Assembly (NCBI RefSeq): GCF_013184805.1
Contig: NZ_JAATNG010000001.1
Location: 682,001-746,000 of the forward strand
Length of the DNA stretch: 64,000 nt
Reading direction: 5' to 3'
Origin: Pseudoruegeria sp. HB172150
Lineage (GTDB): Bacteria > Pseudomonadota > Alphaproteobacteria > Rhodobacterales > Rhodobacteraceae
In this document: positions 63,225-64,000 of the stretch, in pieces
How positions within the stretch are numbered: the stretch's first letter is position 1
Layout of the letters: every line of letters begins with the position of its first letter
Made by a program: the position numbers and the translations under genes
The notes under the pieces: generated by a model
Told to the model about the DNA's origin: nothing
The model's input: the letters and a program-made list of their open reading frames with translations, nothing else
Database searches by the model: none

Positions 63225-64000
63225 ATGGGACTGCTCGGCATTCTGATCGGCCTCGGCTTTCTCATGTTCATGGCGTTCCGGGGCTGGACGATCCTGGTGC
63301 TGGCGCCGGTGGCGGGGCTGATCGCCGCCGCGTTCTCGCGCGAGCCGCTGCTGGCGCACTGGACCCAGACCTTCATGATCGCGGCCGCCGGCTTCGTGGC
63401 GCAGTTCTTTCCGCTGTTCCTGCTGGGCGCGCTGTTCGGCAAGCTGATGGACGACAGTGGATCGGTGCAGGCCATCGCCGACCTGATGACACGCAGGCTC
63501 GGCCCGCAGCGGGCGATCCTGGCGGTGGTGCTGGCGGGGGCCATCGTCACCTATGGCGGCGTGTCGCTGTTCGTGGCCTTCTTCCTGATCGCGCCGATGG
63601 GGCTGGCGCTGTTCCGCGCCGGGCAGGTGCCCAGGCGGTTGTTGCCGGCGGCGCTGGCGCTGGGGACATCGACCTTCACCATGTCGGCGATGCCGGGCAC
63701 GCCGTCGATCCAGAACGCGATTCCGATGCCGTTCTTCGGCACCGATCCGTTCGCCGCGCCGGGGCTGGGGATTATCGCCTCGCTGGTGATGTTCGGGCTT
63801 GGCATGGGCTGGCTGACGCTGGCGCAGCGGCGCGCGATGCGGGCGGGCGAGGGGTTTGAAGGCACGGACCTGCCGCTGGCGGTCGAGGAGGCAGCGGTCG
63901 GGGCTTCGCAGGACCTGAAAGTCCGCGAACTGGTCACTACGGCTGGCGAGTTCGACCCGGCGGAGATCGACCGCGGCGAACGCGCGCCGGAAGGGCCGGG
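63225..64000 (+). CDS. GntP family permease, 3' end outside the window
   Basis: The first 258 or so codons of a polytopic permease: MGLLGILIGLGFLMFMAFRG, a long GAIVTYGGVSLFVAFFLIAP helix and FTMSAMPGTPSIQNAIPMPF, which are GntP-like. GntP proteins import gluconate or other small hydroxy acids such as 3-hydroxybutyrate. A hydrophilic loop begins near 63840. The frame is open to the end of the window. Confidence 0.88.
   Translation, partial: MGLLGILIGLGFLMFMAFRGWTILVLAPVAGLIAAAFSREPLLAHWTQTFMIAAAGFVAQFFPLFLLGALFGKLMDDSGSVQAIADLMTRRLGPQRAILAVVLAGAIVTYGGVSLFVAFFLIAPMGLALFRAGQVPRRLLPAALALGTSTFTMSAMPGTPSIQNAIPMPFFGTDPFAAPGLGIIASLVMFGLGMGWLTLAQRRAMRAGEGFEGTDLPLAVEEAAVGASQDLKVRELVTTAGEFDPAEIDRGERAPEGP

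Overview
The window is a stretch of alphaproteobacterial chromosome, almost certainly Rhodobacteraceae (Rhodobacterales). It is GC-rich with tight gene packing. It carries the Rhodobacter/Roseobacter-type division and cell-wall (dcw) order, DUF2484 genes beside murC/murB, a DUF1127 gene followed by CCUCCUCCC-loop hairpins (the CcsR arrangement known from Rhodobacter sphaeroides), and a dispersed CTTCTTCTGGCC intergenic repeat. No phage, transposase or rRNA gene is visible.

Layout. 1-6400: mixed metabolism: the 5' part of rplY, an MFS transporter, lldD, an Lrp-type regulator divergent from phenylalanine hydroxylase, trpA, a small exported protein and a VOC protein. 6530-7191: a minus-strand locus made of a DUF1127 RNA-binding-type gene followed by ten tandem hairpins whose loops all carry CCUCCUCCC. 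7453-8526: mrp. 8527-9145: a long leader with MraZ-type TGGGN boxes and an internal terminator resembling the UpsM sRNA locus. 9146-33188: the dcw cluster and its tail: mraZ-rsmH-ftsL-ftsI-murE-murF-mraY-(P-loop ATPase)-murD-ftsW-murG-murC-(DUF2484 x2)-murB-ddl-ftsQ-ftsA-ftsZ-lpxC-bamD-recN. 33295-45479: a TauE permease, a short-chain dehydrogenase, a TPR protein, an orphan ACP/ketosynthase/MaoC cassette with a PlsC acyltransferase, a sugar-acid oxidation operon (SDR, IlvD/Edd dehydratase, FAH hydrolase, 2-hydroxyacid dehydrogenase), a DenD-like dehydrogenase and a nitronate monooxygenase. 45778-52154: histidine genes hisB, hisH, hisA, hisF and hisE interrupted by a DUF2306/TetR pair with three operators, two DUF2147 paralogues and a membrane protein. 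52252-54086: CoA-binding protein, rlmB and tRNA-Tyr. 54514-61155: an accessory cluster of metzincin-like protein, 193-residue unknown protein, YcaO and TfuA on the plus strand, with a convergent SARP/BTAD-TPR regulator. 62179-64000: patatin-like protein and the start of a GntP permease.

Two parts stand out. The first is the hairpin array. It is transcribed on the minus strand: the A.C mismatches in the plus-strand stems all become G.U pairs in the minus-strand RNA. It alternates two stem classes, giving five two-hairpin units, and it sits about 2 kb from the dcw leader, which itself looks like the UpsM sRNA locus. The second is the YcaO-TfuA cluster. That enzyme pair is known for making backbone thioamides, but here there is no recognisable small precursor peptide; a metzincin-like protein and a cysteine-free 193-residue protein lie in the same operon and are candidate substrates or partners.
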